Made by a program: the position numbers and the translations under genes | Notes under the pieces: generated by a model | Database searches by the model: none | What the model saw: only the letters and a program-made list of their open reading frames with translations | What the model was told of the DNA's origin: nothing | From: an uncultured Eubacteriales bacterium | GTDB taxonomy: Bacteria; Bacillota; Clostridia; Lachnospirales; Bianqueaceae | DNA length: 6,388 nucleotides | Assembly (NCBI GenBank): GCA_900322165.1 | Contig: ONYR01000082.1 | Span: forward strand, 1-6,388 | Direction of reading: 5' to 3' | Shown: one piece after another, positions 5,695-6,388 of the stretch | Position numbering within the stretch: the stretch's first letter is position 1 | How the letters are laid out: the number at the start of each line of letters is the position of its first letter

Positions 5695-5757
5695 CAAGCG
5701 GCCTCTGGTGGCAGCCTCTGACGGGCAGCCTCTGACGGGCGGCCTCTGACAAGCGGC
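5689..5757. repeat. Five 14-base tandem repeats overlapping the stop codon
   Basis: Units of the form CTCTGACGGGCAGC begin at 5689, 5703 (13 bases, one missing), 5716, 5730 and 5744. The first covers the stop codon of the membrane protein (ATCTGA). The first and last share CTGACAAGCGGC exactly, while the middle ones carry ACGGGC instead of ACAAGC. The array fills most of the gap before the next gene and ends about 15 bases before its ribosome site. Confidence 0.85.
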
Positions 5758-5783
5758 TTGAATCCGACTCTGGAGCGATTTCC

Positions 5784-6388
5784 ATGACTAAATTTCTGGT
5801 TTTTACCGACCTTCTTTACTATCCGTCCGAGTTTTACTCTGAGGCGGACAAGCGGCTCGCCGCGATCAGGCAGCGAGCCGAGCGGGAGAAGGTCGATTTT
5901 GTGATCCATGTGGGAGATCTGTGCCACGGACCGACCCGGTTTAAGGAGATCGTCGAGCAGTTCGATGCGTTTCCGATGGATCATTACCATGTCCTTGGCA
6001 ACCATGAATGTGAGCAGAACACGCACGAGGAGGCACTGGCTGCCTACGGGATTCCGCAGGGCTACTATGCCTTTGACCGCGGCGGGTTCCGGTTCATCGT
6101 TCTGGATCTGAACCATCTGCGCCACGAAGGCAAGTCGATCCCGTACAGCATGGCCAACTTCTGGCATCTCAGCGAGGAGGATTCGGTCTTTACCTTCGAT
6201 GACGTGCAGCGGAAATGGTTTGAAAACACTGTTATGGAATCGCCTTATCCATGCATTGTCTTCGGCCACAAGAGCCTCGAACACATCAACAACGGGATGA
6301 CGGATGCGGAGAGGCAGTCGATCGACCGCATGTTTGAGCGCCTGAACGAAGGCAAGCGCAGAGTCTGGCTTGTCATTACCGGACATCA
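5784..6388 (+). CDS. Calcineurin-like metallophosphoesterase (3' partial)
   Basis: The first 201 codons are present and the gene leaves the window. Family members use two metal ions to hydrolyse phosphate mono- or diesters; the substrate is unknown here. Motifs in order: VFTDLLYYP (6-14) at the place of the first metal motif, VGDLCHG (43-49), LGNHE (71-75), VFGHKSLEH (159-167) and, at the window end, VITGH (197-201), which should be the start of the GHxH motif. In the first motif the usual D-x-H reads D9-L10-L11, CTT standing where CAT would give His, so one metal ligand is missing. There is no signal peptide, so it is probably cytoplasmic. The ATG at 5784 has GGAG 8 bases upstream (5772-5775). 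It likely shares a transcript with the membrane protein, and possibly a function at the membrane. Confidence 0.88.
   Translation, partial: MTKFLVFTDLLYYPSEFYSEADKRLAAIRQRAEREKVDFVIHVGDLCHGPTRFKEIVEQFDAFPMDHYHVLGNHECEQNTHEEALAAYGIPQGYYAFDRGGFRFIVLDLNHLRHEGKSIPYSMANFWHLSEEDSVFTFDDVQRKWFENTVMESPYPCIVFGHKSLEHINNGMTDAERQSIDRMFERLNEGKRRVWLVITGH

Noticed and set aside
5008..5697. 229-codon minus-strand frame opposite the membrane protein
   Set aside because: It is highly charged and low in hydrophobic residues, as expected of the antisense of a membrane protein gene; it resembles no family.
5589..6386. 265-codon minus-strand frame opposite the phosphoesterase
   Set aside because: The plus strand carries clear phosphoesterase motifs and a ribosome site; the opposite frame has neither.

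Overview
The window looks like a chromosomal segment of a Gram-positive, Bacillota-type bacterium (Clostridia or Erysipelotrichia-like) of medium GC content. The signs are strong AAGGAGG-type ribosome sites, a TTG start, a three-helix CpsA-type LCP protein beside a polyprenyl-phosphate sugar transferase, and a Fe-S aldo/keto reductase tail typical of anaerobes. Species cannot be named from the sequence alone.

Left part (1-2885): the 3' end of an unidentified plus-strand gene (1-273) meets a convergent minus-strand unit at a shared hairpin terminator (296-320). The minus-strand unit reads from a candidate promoter at 2857-2885 through a sugar transferase (2781-1924) into an LCP protein (1898-339), with 25 bases between them. 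Together they are the priming step (sugar-phosphate onto the lipid carrier) and the likely final step (attachment of the finished polymer to peptidoglycan) of making a wall-linked capsule or teichoic-type polysaccharide.

Middle part (2886-4500): this stretch is visibly more AT-rich and has an accessory character. From 2782 to 3390 there is no convincing gene. It holds the capsule promoter, a possible relic of a tiny Cys-rich frame (2902-3079), and a striking array of inverted 9-base motifs (2973-3325). The array consists of ACCTATACA and TGTATAGGT pairs held 19 bases apart, separated by spacers of 18, 27 or 39 bases, with two separate 64-base-period duplications. Next comes a minus-strand gene (4296-3391) for an uncharacterised protein with a PD-(D/E)XK-nuclease-like C-terminus. 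A control region with repeated GCAAATCG motifs (4312-4501) and a near-consensus plus-strand promoter with a perfect palindrome over its -10 box follow.

Right part (4497-6388): that promoter runs straight into the start-less C-terminal third of a Fe-S aldo/keto reductase (a gene relic), ended by a terminator at 4895-4915. A second promoter, straddled by a perfect 13-base inverted repeat (4945-4980), drives a six-helix membrane protein of unknown function (5026-5694). Five 14-base tandem repeats follow, starting over its stop codon. The last gene is a calcineurin-like metallophosphoesterase (from 5784, cut by the window end), in which the first metal-binding motif reads D-L-L instead of D-x-H.

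The most promising material for something undescribed is the palindrome array with its neighbouring nuclease-like gene. Linking the two functionally is inference only.
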